Shown here piece after piece: positions 46,838 through 58,200 of a stretch of 64,000 nt of DNA. How positions within the stretch are numbered: the first letter of the stretch is position 1; every line of letters starts with the position of its first letter. The position numbers and the translations under genes were made by a program. The notes below the pieces were generated by a model. It made no database searches and was not told the origin of the DNA. It worked only from the letters and a program-made list of their open reading frames with translations. The stretch spans positions 12,666,088-12,730,087 of the forward strand of contig NC_084811.1 in assembly GCF_963583255.1 (NCBI RefSeq), read 5' to 3'. This stretch comes from Pyrus communis. Taxonomy: Eukaryota > Streptophyta > Magnoliopsida > Rosales > Rosaceae.

Positions 46838-49800
46838 TTAAGCTTGACTAGGTTCCACGGCATGGAGGGGTACCTCCTCCACGACATGCTCCTCAAACAT
46901 CTCGTAATAGGGCTTCAATCGATGCCCATTCACTTTGAATTCTTGCTGCGTCCTTGAACTTTTGATTTGCACTGCACCATGAGGGAAAACATTAGTAACA
47001 ACAAACGGGCCAATCCATTTAGAACGCAACTTACCAGGAAACAACCGTAGGCGAGAGTTGAAAAGTAACACTTTCTGCCCAACTGTGAAGGTCTTGGTTC
47101 GAATCATTTTATCATGGAATGCTTTGGTCTTGGTTTTGTACATCCGGGCATTCTCATAGGCTTCATTCCGAATCTCCTCAAGTTCATTCAATTGGAGCTT
47201 CCTATGAACTCCCGCTGCATCTATGTCCATGTTGAAAATCTTCACGGCCCAATGTGCCTTGTGCTCTAACTCTACGGGCAAATGACATGGCTTACCATAG
47301 ACGAGCCGAAAAGGTGACATCCCAATGGGTGTTTTGTATGCCGTACGATATGCCCACAGTGCATCATCTAAACGTAAGCTCCAATCCCTCCTTGTTGGTC
47401 CAACGGTCTTCTCCAAAATTTGTTTGATTTCTCGGTTAGACACCTCGGCTTGGCCATTTGTTTGAGGATGGTAAGGTGTGGAGACCTTATGGTTGACATG
47501 GTACTTTCTTAGCAACGCCTCAATGGTCCGATTGCAAAAGTGAGACCCTCCATCACTTATGATTACTCTCGGCATTCCAAACCTAGCAAAAATGTTAGTT
47601 TTCACGAAATCTGCAACCACCTTAGAATTGTTAGTACGGGTGGCTTTTGCTTCCACCCATTTTGAAACATAATCAACGGCTAGCAAGATATAAGTGAAAC
47701 CATAAGATGGAGGAAAAGGCCCCATGAAATCAATGCCCCAAACATCAAAAATTTCAACATTAAAGACAGGGGTTTGCATCATTTGGTCCTTGGTACCTAT
47801 GTTACCCATTCGTTGGCAACGATCACAAGACATACAAAAGGTTCTAGCATCCCCAAATATAGTCGGCCAATAAAAACCACACTCTAGAACCTTGAGGGCA
47901 GTGCGTTGTGTGCCAAAATGACCACCACATGCATATGTGTGACAAAAGTTTAGAATAGAGTGAAATTCAGAATCATGCACACATCTACGTACAATTTGAT
48001 CTGAGCAATACTTCCACAAATAAGGGTCATCCCAAACATAGAAACGTGCATCATTTTTAAGCTTATCACGTTGGTGCTTGTTTAGTTCATTTGGAATTTG
48101 TTTAGCCACCAAGTAATTCACTAAATCTGCATACCATGGTTCACTTACCTCAATGGATAGCAGCTGCTCATCGGGAAAAGTTTCAGGGATAGGCACGGCA
48201 TGTTCATGCTCCTCGTGGATCATTCGGCTTAAATGGTCAGCCACTACATTCTCGCTTCCTTTCTTATCCCGGATTTCAATATCAAATTCTTGAAGAAGAA
48301 GAATCCAACGGATAAGCCTCGGCTTTGCTTCTTTTTTTGTGAGCAAGTACCTCAAAGCTGCATGATCAGAATAAACGATTACTTTAGTACCAATTAAATA
48401 TGAACGGAATTTATCTAAAGCAAAAACCACAGCTAGAAGTTCTTTTTCCGTCGTGGAGTAGTTCAATTGGGCATCATTGAGAGTCCGAGAGGCATAGTAT
48501 ATGACATGCGGCCGCTTGTCTCTTCTTTGTCCTAGAACAGCTCCTAATGCATAGTCGGATGCATCGCACATGAGCTCGAACGGAAGGCTCCAATCTGGAG
48601 GTACAATAATGGGGGCCGAGACTAGCTTCTCCTTGAGTTGGTTAAATGCCGAATTACACTCTTCATCAAACTTGAATGGCACATCTTTTTGAAGCAATCG
48701 GCAAAGAGGGTTGGACATCTTGGAGAAGTCTTTGATAAAACGCCTATAGAACCCTGCATGGCCAAGAAACGAACGTACCTCTCTAACCGAAGTAGGAGAG
48801 GGTAAGTGACGTACAAGGTCTATTTTCGATTTATCTACTGCAATTCCTTTTTCTGAAACAATATGTCCTAAAACTATACCTTGTTTCACCATAAAGTGAC
48901 ATTTCTCCCAATTCAAGACAAGGTTAGTTTCAACACATCGTTTCAAAATTAAGGTCAGATTATCCAAGCAATTATCAAATGAACTCCCAAATACACTGAA
49001 ATCATCCATGAAAACCTCAATGATCTTTTCAACAAAATCGGAAAATATACTTACCATACACCTTTGGAAAGTGGCCGGTGCGTTGCATAAGCCAAATGGC
49101 ATGCGACGATAAGCAAATGTTCCAAAGGGACATGTGAATGTGGTCTTCTCTTGATCATCCGGGGCTATCACAATTTGGTTATATCCAGAGTATCCATCAA
49201 GAAAACAGTAAAAGGCATGACCGGCTAACCTTTCGAGCATCTGGTCGATGAATGGCAAAGGAAAGTGATCTTTCCTAGTCATGGCATTTAGCTTCCGGTA
49301 ATCGATACATACTCGCCATCCAGTCTGAATGCGTGTAGGCACGAGCTCATTCTCATCATTCTTGATAACAGTTACTCCGGACTTCTTGGGAACGACTTGA
49401 ACTGGAGAGACCCAACGGCTATCGGAGATAGGGTAGATCACTCCGCAATCCAAAAGCTTGATTATTTCCTTCTTCACCACTTCCATCATCGGAGGGTTGA
49501 GACGGCGTTGAGCCTCTCGGGATGGCTTAGTCCCCTCCTCAAGAAGTATACGGTGCATGCATGTGGTAGGGCTTATTCCTTTAATGTCGGCCAAAGTCCA
49601 CCCTATGGCCGTTTTGTGCTCTCGCAGCACCCTCACAAGCTTCTCCTCCTCCATTGCCGTGAGACTTGATGAAATGATGACGGGCAATGTTTCGCCTTCT
49701 CCCAAAAACACATACTTCAAATGGTCCGGCAACGGCTTAAGTTCAAGCGATGGTGCCTGAACAACAGAAGGTAGCATCTTAGTGGAAACTGAATTTGAAA

Positions 49801-52351
49801 GTGAGAGTGGAACCTTACCATATTGTTGTGGCAATGACTCAAGGGCTGCCACAACCTCAATTATTTCTTCACTAGAACCCATTGCAAAAAATTCCTCCTC
49901 CTTGCCGTGGCCTTGCATTGGCCCAAATCCTTCATTTTTGCGCTCTATGGCCTTAGTGATGGTTGTTTCCAGGGCGTCCTCGTTCAATTCTTCAAGGTAT
50001 ACCTGCGCCAAAGAATCGATAACATCAATGGAAAAACAAGAATGGTCATCAACGGGATATCTCATAGTTTCAGAAATATTAAAATCAATCACTTCCCCAT
50101 CGAATTCCATTGTCAAGGTGCCTTTGTATACATCAATCTTCGTTCGGGCCGTCTTCATGAATGGCCTACCAAGGAGAATCGGCAAAGATGTAGAATGGGC
50201 TGAATCCTCCATGTCTAGGACGTAGAAATCAGCCGGAAAAATTAAATGGTTCACCTGCACAAGCACATCTTCCAAAACTCCTTTTGGATACGCGTTAGAA
50301 CGATCGGCCAATTGTATAATTACACCATCTTGTTTTAATTCACCCAAATTCATAGATGCATAAATCGAATAAGGCATGACATTTATGGATGCACCTAAAT
50401 CAAGCATGGCATGTTCAAAACGATTATGTCCAATCACACAAGGAATCGTGAAACTACCGGGGTCTTTGCACTTGGTAGGCAGTTTACGTTGCAAAACAGC
50501 GGACACATTCTCGCTTACCTTCACTACCTCTTTGTTTGCCCTTCTTCTCTTTGTATTGCATAGGTCCTTGAGGAATTTAGCATACTTTGGAACCTGTTTG
50601 ATTGCATCGAGAAGTGGTATGTTCACTTGCACCTTCCGGAACGTTTCAAGAATGTCCTTCTCGCTTTCTTCCTTTTTTTCTTGCATGAACCTACGAGGAA
50701 AAGGTACATTGGGCAGATTAGGACGTGAAGTACATGAATTTGAACTTAAATTACCTGATTTGGCCGAGTTAGGGTGATCTGCCTCAGGTTGTGTCTTCTC
50801 TTCATCTACTTTCTGGGCAGATGTGGGATTGTTTGGCTCGGTCCCAACTTCTTTTCCACCCCTTAGGGTGATGGCCTTGGCGGATTCGAATCCTCCCTTT
50901 GGATTGACTGTGGTTGAGCTAGGAAGCTTTCCTTGCTCTCTAATCTGTCCAAGGAACTCAGAAATCTGCCCTATTTGTTTCTTCATATCCATCATCTCCT
51001 TCTCGTTATTTTCTATCCGGTTGTTTTGATTTTGCAACCCCTGCGAAATAGAGGTTAGTAATTGCATAGCTTGATTACTTTCCAAAGACGTACCTGAATG
51101 AGATGATGCCGAAGGTTGTTGGGATTGTTGGGGTGCATACGGCTTGGAATAAAAACCAGGGGGGTTTGGCCTAAAGCCTCCTTGTTGGGCAGCTTGTTGT
51201 GGCTCCCTCCATTTGAAGTTTGGATGGTCCCTCCATCCGGCATTGTAAGTGTTCGAGTATGGGTTGTTTTGATTTTGTCCTTGGAAACCAATTGCATTGG
51301 CAGATTCCCAACCACCATTCTCGATTAGTTGAGGGCACTTGTCGGATGGATGCCCTTGAATTGAGCACACGCCACAAACTTGGTGTTCTTGTGCTTTTGG
51401 ACCAATCACAACCTGAGAAACAAGAGAATTAAGATTAGCAAGTTGTGATTGAATTTCAGAAATAGCACTCACCTCATTTATACTTTGTTGCCGTGGGGCT
51501 TCCCTTTGGCCCACTCCTTCATATTGTTGAGCGTTGAGCGCTCGGTTGGCTATGAGAATCTTGGCATCCCTTGGTGTTTTGTCCACCAATGCTCCTCCCG
51601 CTGATGCATCAAGCATTTGACGTTCGATAGGAAGGAGGCCCTCATAGAAATATTGAAGGAGAAGTTCCTCCTTCATTTGATGTTGAGGACATGAAGCTAC
51701 AAGGCCCTTGAAGCGCTCATAATAAGCCGGGAATGTCTCACCATGATTCTGTTGAATACCACTAATTTTCTTCCGTAGGAGAATCACTCTCGAAGTAGGG
51801 AAGAATTTCTCCAAGAAAGCACGCTTCATACTCTCCCACGAAGTCACAGTTCCCGGGGCTAGTTCGTAGAGCCAATCTTTGGCCTTGTCCATAAGTGAAA
51901 ATGGAAAGGCCTTCATCTTCAATATACTCCCATCCACATTGACGGGGGTCATGCTCGAACAAACCACCTCGAACTCCTTCAAGTGTTTGTTGGGGTCTTC
52001 CATAGACAAGCCATGGAACTTCGGAATATGGTGTAACAAACTGGACTTGAGTTCAAATTCCTCAGTCTTTCCCTCTGCAGCCGTGGGGTATTGGATACAA
52101 AGAGGCAATGCATTATCCAAACCCGAGGCCGAAAGCTCCTTGATGGTTCTATTATCTGCTGCCATGGCTTGTTCTTCTTCAAAAATCTGATCCGTGGGCT
52201 TTTCTTCTACACCTACTTCTTCTTCTTCAAGCCCAGGTTGTGGTGGAGGTTGTGGTGGCTCTTGTTGACTCCTCGTTCTCCTCAAAGTGCGTTCAAAATC
52301 ACCGTCAAAGTCGGAGATGTTCTCTATAATAGGCCGAGAGCTACGAGTCAT
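46838..52351 (-). CDS. Athila gag-pol polyprotein, uninterrupted
   Basis: 1837 residues in one frame. Order: gag (about 100-275, with [18 protein letters not shown] and [10 protein letters not shown]); zinc knuckle C326-C329-H334-C339; retropepsin with DLGAS at 651-655; RT (about 950-1150) with FMDD at 1114-1117, where many elements have YxDD; RNase H (about 1255-1376, CDASDYALG and [10 protein letters not shown]); integrase with an HH-CC finger (H1471, H1478, C1509, C1512), catalytic D1541, D1600 and E1636, and a C-terminal [16 protein letters not shown] module. All key residues are present. Products assemble cytoplasmic particles, copy the RNA and insert the cDNA in the nucleus. The start is the first ATG after the LTR and primer site, 107 bp downstream of the primer site. 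Intactness with near-identical LTRs marks it as a possible autonomous copy. Confidence 0.95.
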   Translation of the reverse strand: MTRSSRPIIENISDFDGDFERTLRRTRSQQEPPQPPPQPGLEEEEVGVEEKPTDQIFEEEQAMAADNRTIKELSASGLDNALPLCIQYPTAAEGKTEEFELKSSLLHHIPKFHGLSMEDPNKHLKEFEVVCSSMTPVNVDGSILKMKAFPFSLMDKAKDWLYELAPGTVTSWESMKRAFLEKFFPTSRVILLRKKISGIQQNHGETFPAYYERFKGLVASCPQHQMKEELLLQYFYEGLLPIERQMLDASAGGALVDKTPRDAKILIANRALNAQQYEGVGQREAPRQQSINEVSAISEIQSQLANLNSLVSQVVIGPKAQEHQVCGVCSIQGHPSDKCPQLIENGGWESANAIGFQGQNQNNPYSNTYNAGWRDHPNFKWREPQQAAQQGGFRPNPPGFYSKPYAPQQSQQPSASSHSGTSLESNQAMQLLTSISQGLQNQNNRIENNEKEMMDMKKQIGQISEFLGQIREQGKLPSSTTVNPKGGFESAKAITLRGGKEVGTEPNNPTSAQKVDEEKTQPEADHPNSAKSGNLSSNSCTSRPNLPNVPFPRRFMQEKKEESEKDILETFRKVQVNIPLLDAIKQVPKYAKFLKDLCNTKRRRANKEVVKVSENVSAVLQRKLPTKCKDPGSFTIPCVIGHNRFEHAMLDLGASINVMPYSIYASMNLGELKQDGVIIQLADRSNAYPKGVLEDVLVQVNHLIFPADFYVLDMEDSAHSTSLPILLGRPFMKTARTKIDVYKGTLTMEFDGEVIDFNISETMRYPVDDHSCFSIDVIDSLAQVYLEELNEDALETTITKAIERKNEGFGPMQGHGKEEEFFAMGSSEEIIEVVAALESLPQQYGKVPLSLSNSVSTKMLPSVVQAPSLELKPLPDHLKYVFLGEGETLPVIISSSLTAMEEEKLVRVLREHKTAIGWTLADIKGISPTTCMHRILLEEGTKPSREAQRRLNPPMMEVVKKEIIKLLDCGVIYPISDSRWVSPVQVVPKKSGVTVIKNDENELVPTRIQTGWRVCIDYRKLNAMTRKDHFPLPFIDQMLERLAGHAFYCFLDGYSGYNQIVIAPDDQEKTTFTCPFGTFAYRRMPFGLCNAPATFQRCMVSIFSDFVEKIIEVFMDDFSVFGSSFDNCLDNLTLILKRCVETNLVLNWEKCHFMVKQGIVLGHIVSEKGIAVDKSKIDLVRHLPSPTSVREVRSFLGHAGFYRRFIKDFSKMSNPLCRLLQKDVPFKFDEECNSAFNQLKEKLVSAPIIVPPDWSLPFELMCDASDYALGAVLGQRRDKRPHVIYYASRTLNDAQLNYSTTEKELLAVVFALDKFRSYLIGTKVIVYSDHAALRYLLTKKEAKPRLIRWILLLQEFDIEIRDKKGSENVVADHLSRMIHEEHEHAVPIPETFPDEQLLSIEVSEPWYADLVNYLVAKQIPNELNKHQRDKLKNDARFYVWDDPYLWKYCSDQIVRRCVHDSEFHSILNFCHTYACGGHFGTQRTALKVLECGFYWPTIFGDARTFCMSCDRCQRMGNIGTKDQMMQTPVFNVEIFDVWGIDFMGPFPPSYGFTYILLAVDYVSKWVEAKATRTNNSKVVADFVKTNIFARFGMPRVIISDGGSHFCNRTIEALLRKYHVNHKVSTPYHPQTNGQAEVSNREIKQILEKTVGPTRRDWSLRLDDALWAYRTAYKTPIGMSPFRLVYGKPCHLPVELEHKAHWAVKIFNMDIDAAGVHRKLQLNELEEIRNEAYENARMYKTKTKAFHDKMIRTKTFTVGQKVLLFNSRLRLFPGKLRSKWIGPFVVTNVFPHGAVQIKSSRTQQEFKVNGHRLKPYYEMFEEHVVEEVPLHAVEPSQA

Positions 52352-52480
52352 ACACAGTACCTAAAAAACAAGGAAACAAACAAACTAAGAATCTGAAATA
52401 AGAATGCACGAAAAACAAAATATAAAAATAAAGACAAAGGATTAGCAAAGTTGCTAATCCCCGGCAACGGCGCCAAAATT
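52352..52480 (-). other. Leader with Athila primer binding site
   Basis: On the minus strand TGGCGCCGTTGCCGGGGA (52458-52475) follows the 5' LTR after a few bases. It is complementary to the 3' end of a tRNA-Asp-type molecule, the usual Athila primer. A gattagcaa...ttgctaatc inverted pair next to it could form a small stem. Confidence 0.85.
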
Positions 52481-54721
52481 TGATGCGAGAATTACTTGAC
52501 ACTCAAATTAAACCCTCGTTTGACAATTGTAGTAGAATGGATAAGTGAGGGATCGTTCTAGACCGGGGATTAGGAGGGCTTGCTAAAACCTTCTAAATTG
52601 ACTTAAAAACATAAAAACTAAATTAAAATACTCTTAACAAGACTACTATGACTCAGAATGGCTTTGAAAAACTCAAATTGTCTAAAACAATCAAATTGAC
52701 TCAAATAGAAGCTAGAACTTGATTTAGACGAATTTGCAATTGTTTATGACTCCAAAAGCTTAAAGATACAAAAATAAAACAAATACGAATGATTAAGACT
52801 TAACAAAATAGGGGGGGAATTGTGGTTGGACGATATTAAATTAAAAAGACAGAATATAATTAAAGGCAAAATGTAAATATGAATGTGATAAAAATATGGA
52901 TGATGGAATAGCCAAGGGGTTCTTCTCCACACATGTTACACTTGCAAACAAAATTGATTCTCAGTTGGTCTTTCGATAAGTTGTGAAACTCAATGCTCCA
53001 AGTTAATTAGATCCGCTTAGATTAACTTTCAGATTTCCCTAAATTCGTTGGATTGAATGGAATACGCATTACAACCAAATTATTCTTAATCAAAGTCCCT
53101 AACTATGGAATACGCATGATAGAGACATTTAACCAAGATCATTAAGTTCAACGGAAATCATAAACATCGACGAGGCATTCGTTACTATGGAATACGCATG
53201 AAACTTATGCCAAGAATTCGTTTAACGCGATTGTTTATAAGCAACCTCTACTACTTGTGAATATAAGTTCATAACGATTAGGTGAAATTCACTTATATTC
53301 TAGCGTCATATTTATGCATGAAAATTAAGCTTGCAATCTCAATGAACATACATAAATAAGTTATCAATCAAACAGTTAAACGAATTGAATCCACAACTTA
53401 TGAAATTCCAACCAAACGTAATCAATTCAAAATGCAAATATAAACATAGTTTCGAATCACCCCCTAGCTAAAGGGGGTTTAGTTCCTCATAACTTTGAAA
53501 TCAAAGAAACACCTAAACATTCCAACAACTCAAACTTGAATTGTATGAACGTTTAGGCACTCTTCTCTTCCATTCCTCATACGTACAAAACAAAGAGAAT
53601 TAAATTTAAACTTTGAAATCAAAGAAACACCTAAACATTCCAACAACTCAAACTTGAATTGTATGAACGTTTAAGCACTCTTTTCTTCCTCGTTGTTGTA
53701 GCACAAGGTCTAAGGTGAGCTTTGGGGATTATGTGAAGTGTTTTGGAGGGATGGGAAGTGGTTGGATAGTGGCTGCAATGAAGGAGAAAAACTGCACAGA
53801 AAATGGAAGTGTTTGTAACTGAAAATGTGTATGGAAGAGTGAATGAATTTTGAGGAGTGTTGGATGCTTATTTATAGGTGAAATGGGGGAACAAAAGAGG
53901 GAATATTGCAGCTAGGAGGGGATGAATGATTATGGGTGCATGTGTTTGGAATAATGAAGGGGGAATGTATGTAATAAAACAACTAGGAAAAGTTATGGAA
54001 AGTTGGAAATGGGAGTGGGAACTCACGGCATTGTTGGGTTGTTTATGGGAGAATAAATGTATGATAATGGCTAAATAATTAAAGGGAATGAATGGGAGTG
54101 ACACTAGGTTGGTTATGCATGTGAATGCAAGGAGGAAAGCTGAAAATGCAAGGGAAGCTCACGGCACAATGTTGTTTTGCTTCTTGAAATGCATGTGAAT
54201 GCATTTGAGTGTAATATGAAAAGAATGACTAATTAATGTATGTAGGGTTGATATGCATGTGAATTAGGTTGGAAAGAGGTGGAAGTGGAATGTTATGCAA
54301 TGATAATGTCTTGTAAAGATGCTAATAAATAATGCATGTAGGGTTAGCTAGGTTGGCTTTGTTTGGGTGCATGTATGTTAATGGTGGTTTTGCATGTGAA
54401 TTGATGGATTGTTTTTTATGGAATGGATGGTTCTTTGCATGGCTATAAGGGATAGAATAAGAGAGAATGGGCTAGGCCCTTTGTTTTATGTCCAAAGTGA
54501 AAATAAGGCCTTCAAATTCGTCCAAACTTTGGCTCCATGGATAAGCTATCCAATCCATGCCCAAAAATGCTCCAAATGGCCTCAAAATGCACTTTCTTGC
54601 TCCCTAAGCCCTTAGAACCTGAAAACACACAAAAGAAGCATAAAGAACTAAAATAACTAAAGAAACATAACGTAAATGTACGAGAACAAGCCATTTAAGT
54701 CGCATGAATATGCTCCTATCA
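52481..54721 (-). repeat. 5' LTR of the young Athila
   Basis: 2241 bp, essentially identical to 40185-42424. Followed by target repeat catat. Confidence 0.96.
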
Positions 54722-55280
54722 CATATCGCTTGTGAAAAAATAAAATCACAATGGTTACAAACACTTCAACTATAACATGCCACCTTATTCCTCTGATAAG
54801 GGTCATATCCCATTCAAGAATGCACACCTATGTGTCGTATTTTACGGTTCTATCATATTAGATTTCGACGTTGGAACAATTTGGTAATATATCCTTGCAA
54901 TTCTTCCAGTGCAGCACGTACATACTAAATATGCAAACAACACTTGAAGAACGCAAAGACATGCTACCAAGTTTCTCACGATCGAAATCTAATCCGTGAA
55001 CCGCAAACTACAACACATAAATGTGCATTCCTAACCTGTCCAAAAAATTGGGCAATTCAAGAATTAATTAGACTACAGTCATGGTTTCGCATCCATGCGC
55101 GAAATCCATCTAATTATCAAATAGGAAACTATGTTTTCATGAAAAAAAAAAAACGTACGAAGTTAAGTACTATTAACTTCGTACAACAAAAAAAATATTT
55201 CGTACAATTCGTAAAAAAAGTTTGCAGACAAATAAATTATATCACATAAATGCTAAAAAACAAATGAATAAACTACAATT
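54722..55280 (-). other. CACTA 5' flank displaced by the young Athila
   Basis: It continues the DNA upstream of the CACTA transposase ATG at 40183. No ORF. It contains an imperfect inverted repeat (aagttaagtactattaactt, then repeated ttcgtac motifs around 55150-55205), in keeping with a CACTA subterminal region. No clear terminal CACTA sequence is seen before the second Athila starts. Confidence 0.45.
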
Positions 55281-56829
55281 TGATATGAGCATATTTATGC
55301 AACTTTGTTATCTTATTTCTTTGCATTTACTTAGTTAATCTCCATTTATTATAGTGATTTAGTTTATTTTCGTATTATTGTAGGTTCAATTGGTGAAGAT
55401 GACAATAAATGGCCAAAAACAATTTGGAGTAGTTTTGAATTTGGAATGGATAACATGCGTGGAGAACAAGTGGGATGGACATTTTTGAGGTTTAAAAGGT
55501 GTTTAACTTGTGTTAAACATGTGCTAAAGATCTGGAGAAATCAGAATTGAAGCTTGGAAGACAAGGAAAAACATTATCTTTTCCAACGTTATCTAACCTT
55601 ATCCAATCTTATCCTATCTTATCTTATCTTATTCCATATTATCCAAACATTATCCTATTTAATCCAACATTATCTAAACTTATCTCCAGCTACAAAAGGA
55701 GTCCTTATCTTATTCTAAATCCTTCCCATCTGAATTTAGGAGTCCTAATCCATCTAAACACATCAATCATTTTCCTCCTTGGTTTCAGCCGCACCCTTGC
55801 CTTATAAATTGTATTGTGCCGCAGCATTCAAGGGGGCCGCAGTTTTTAGGAGCATTCAAAGAAGAAATCAACTGTACCGTGACCTGCAATTAGGAAAAGG
55901 AAAACTTGTGCTGTGCAAAGATACACCCAAGTCTTGTGCAGCAAATTGCAATCAAGCCTTGGAGATTTCCAAAGTTCTTTATATCCTTTCTTAGTTTCAA
56001 TGTTTATTTTATATTGCTTTTCAAATACAATGAACATGAGTGGCTAAGTTTCATTTTAGCTAAAGGTGAATTCAAAACCATGGATACATGTTTTATATGA
56101 ATTGATTTCCTCTAGTTATTGTTTCGTAAAGTATGAATGCGATTTACTTATCTGTTTTATAGAGAACTTATTCTTGTATGTTTATTAAGGAGGCATACTT
56201 AGTATGCATGTAGGGATTTGATGCTAGAGTATAAGGGAATTTCATCTAATCGTTATGAACTTATATTCACAAGTAGTAAAAGTCACTAGTCATGATTGCG
56301 TTAAGTAAATTCCTGGCAGGAGTATCATGCTTTTCATAGTTATGAATGCCTTGTCGATGTTTATGATTTTTATAGAACTTAATGATCTTTGATATGTATA
56401 TCTATCATGTTGTTCATACAGGGAACTTGATAAGAATAATTTGATTGCGTCGTTGACTCCAATTCAATGAAATTAGGAAAATCTGAGAGTTAATTAGTGT
56501 TATTCACGATTAATTTGGGGCATTGTCATTCATGGTTTATAGGAATAATAACTGGAAATCGATTTGTATGCATATGGTTTATGTGTGGAGAAGAATCCTC
56601 TAGCTAGCCTTTCACCCAATTTTCATTCACAATTTACTTTAGTTTCTTAAAATACGTCCAAAAATCCCCATATCACTATTTTAGTGTGTGTTAGTTAGTT
56701 TTTAGGGTTTTTGTGTCAAAATTGTGATGATTAGCATCCCTTATAATCCCCAGATAGAACGATCCCTATTTGCTCGTACTGCAATTGCATTAAAATGGTT
56801 TAGTTTGTGTGTTAGTTTCTACCACATCA
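55281..56829 (+). repeat. 5' LTR of the second Athila
   Basis: 1549 bp, TGATATGAGC...CCACATCA. A block (about 56040-56610, with gtgtggagaagaatcctctagctagc) is shared with the young Athila LTR and the solo LTR at 28851, while the ends and length differ. They are therefore related but distinct subfamilies. Confidence 0.9.
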
Positions 56830-56834
56830 AATTT

Positions 56835-56852
56835 TGGCGCCGTTACCGGGGA
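56835..56852 (+). other. Primer binding site of the second Athila
   Basis: TGGCGCCGTTACCGGGGA, one base different from the young element (TTACC against TTGCC). Confidence 0.88.
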
Positions 56853-56956
56853 TTAGCAAAATTGCTAATCTTCCCTTTTTTTTTTTTTTTTTGTGTTTTT
56901 GTGCCTTTTTTTTTTGTTTTGTTTTGTTTTGTTTTATTTGTTTTAGGTACTAGTTT

Positions 56957-58200
56957 ATGACTCAAAGCAAAGTTCTCAACCTGTTCGTGCGCATATATTG
57001 GAGTTTGACAACGATTTTGAACGAACTTTGAGAAGGAATAGGAACCAGCCAGAATTCAATTCACCTAGTTCTAGTTCTGAATCTAAAATTGAAGCAGAAA
57101 TTGAGATAGATTTAGAAGGGGAATAAGACATGGTTGTGGACAACCGAACAATCAAGGAACTTTTAGCCTCGGGTTTGGACAATGTCGTGCCTTTATGCAT
57201 CCAATACCCTGCGGCAAGTTGAGGCAAAACCGATAAGTTCGAATTGAAGTCTAGCTTGCTACATCACATTCCCAAATACCATGGGCCGTCCATGGAGGAT
57301 CCAAACAAGCATCTTAAGGAATTTGAAGTGGTATACTCGAGTATGATACCAATCAACGTGATGGCAATATTTTGAAGATGAAAGCCTTTCCATTCTCTTT
57401 TATGGACAAGGCTAAAGATTGGCTCTGTGAACTAGCACCTGGAACTGTTACTTGGGAAAGCATGAAGAAAGCATTCCTAGAGAAATTCTTCCCAAGTTCA
57501 AGAGTCATTCTTTTGAGGAAGAAAATTAGTGGAATTCAACAAAGCCCGAGAGAGTCATTTCCAGCATAGTTGCATCCTGCCCACAACATCAAATGAAGGA
57601 ACAGCTTTTATTTTAGTATTTCTATGAAGGACTACTTCCACTTGAGAGACAAATGCTTGATGCTTCAGTGGGAGGTGCCTTGGTTGACAAAACACCAGTT
57701 GCAGCGAAGATCTTAATAGTGAACCGAGCCTTGAATACACAACAATACAAAGGAGTTGGAGGAAGGGATCATACACGGCCAAGCCAAGTTAATGAGGTAA
57801 GTGCTATTTCGGAACTTCAATCTCAAATGGCTAATCTCTTTACCCTTATTTAGCAGGTTGTTGAAGGATCCAAAGTGCAAGGTCCAGTCACTTGTAGCGT
57901 GTGCTCTATGCAAGGACACCCCACTGATCATTGTCCTCAATTAATAGAGAGTGGAAGATGGGAAAGTGCGAATGTCGTGGGCTATCAAGGCCAAAATCAA
58001 CCAAGGTATGACCCGTTTTCCAACACCTACAACCTGGGCTGGAGAGAGCATCAAAATATAAAATGGAGGGAACCTTAACAAACTCATCAACAAGGCGGAT
58101 ATAGACAGCCACCTCCGGGACTCTATCAAAGGCCATTCGCACCACCACAACTTCTACCATAATCTGCCCAACCAAATTCAGGTTGTCATTAGATAATGAT
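56957..58200 (+). pseudogene. Athila gag, broken
   Basis: The frame opens MTQS at 56957 and then shifts. The homologous text ([63 protein letters not shown]) is spread over frames and interrupted by stops (for example after LEGE near 57124 and after ESFPA near 57567). The zinc knuckle CSVCSMQGHPTDHC (57895-57936) is intact. Residue similarity to the young element's gag is high. Confidence 0.88.

Larger units (their letters stand above)
40185..54721 (-). mobile_element. Young, intact Athila-type Ty3/gypsy element carrying an extra antisense ORF
   Basis: 14537 bp. LTRs 40185-42424 and 52481-54721 have TGAT...ATCA ends and a perfect 5-bp target duplication catat (40180-40184 and 54722-54726). 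By eye the LTRs differ by only about two substitutions and one or two indels in 2240 bp. The primer site is Athila-type (TGGCGCCGTTGCCGGGGA, tRNA-Asp-like). Gag-pol is one uninterrupted 1837-codon ORF. A further ORF (45555-46247) lies on the opposite strand between pol and the 3' LTR. Near-identical LTRs plus an intact polyprotein suggest a recent insertion that may still be competent. No env-like ORF in sense orientation is visible. Confidence 0.95.
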
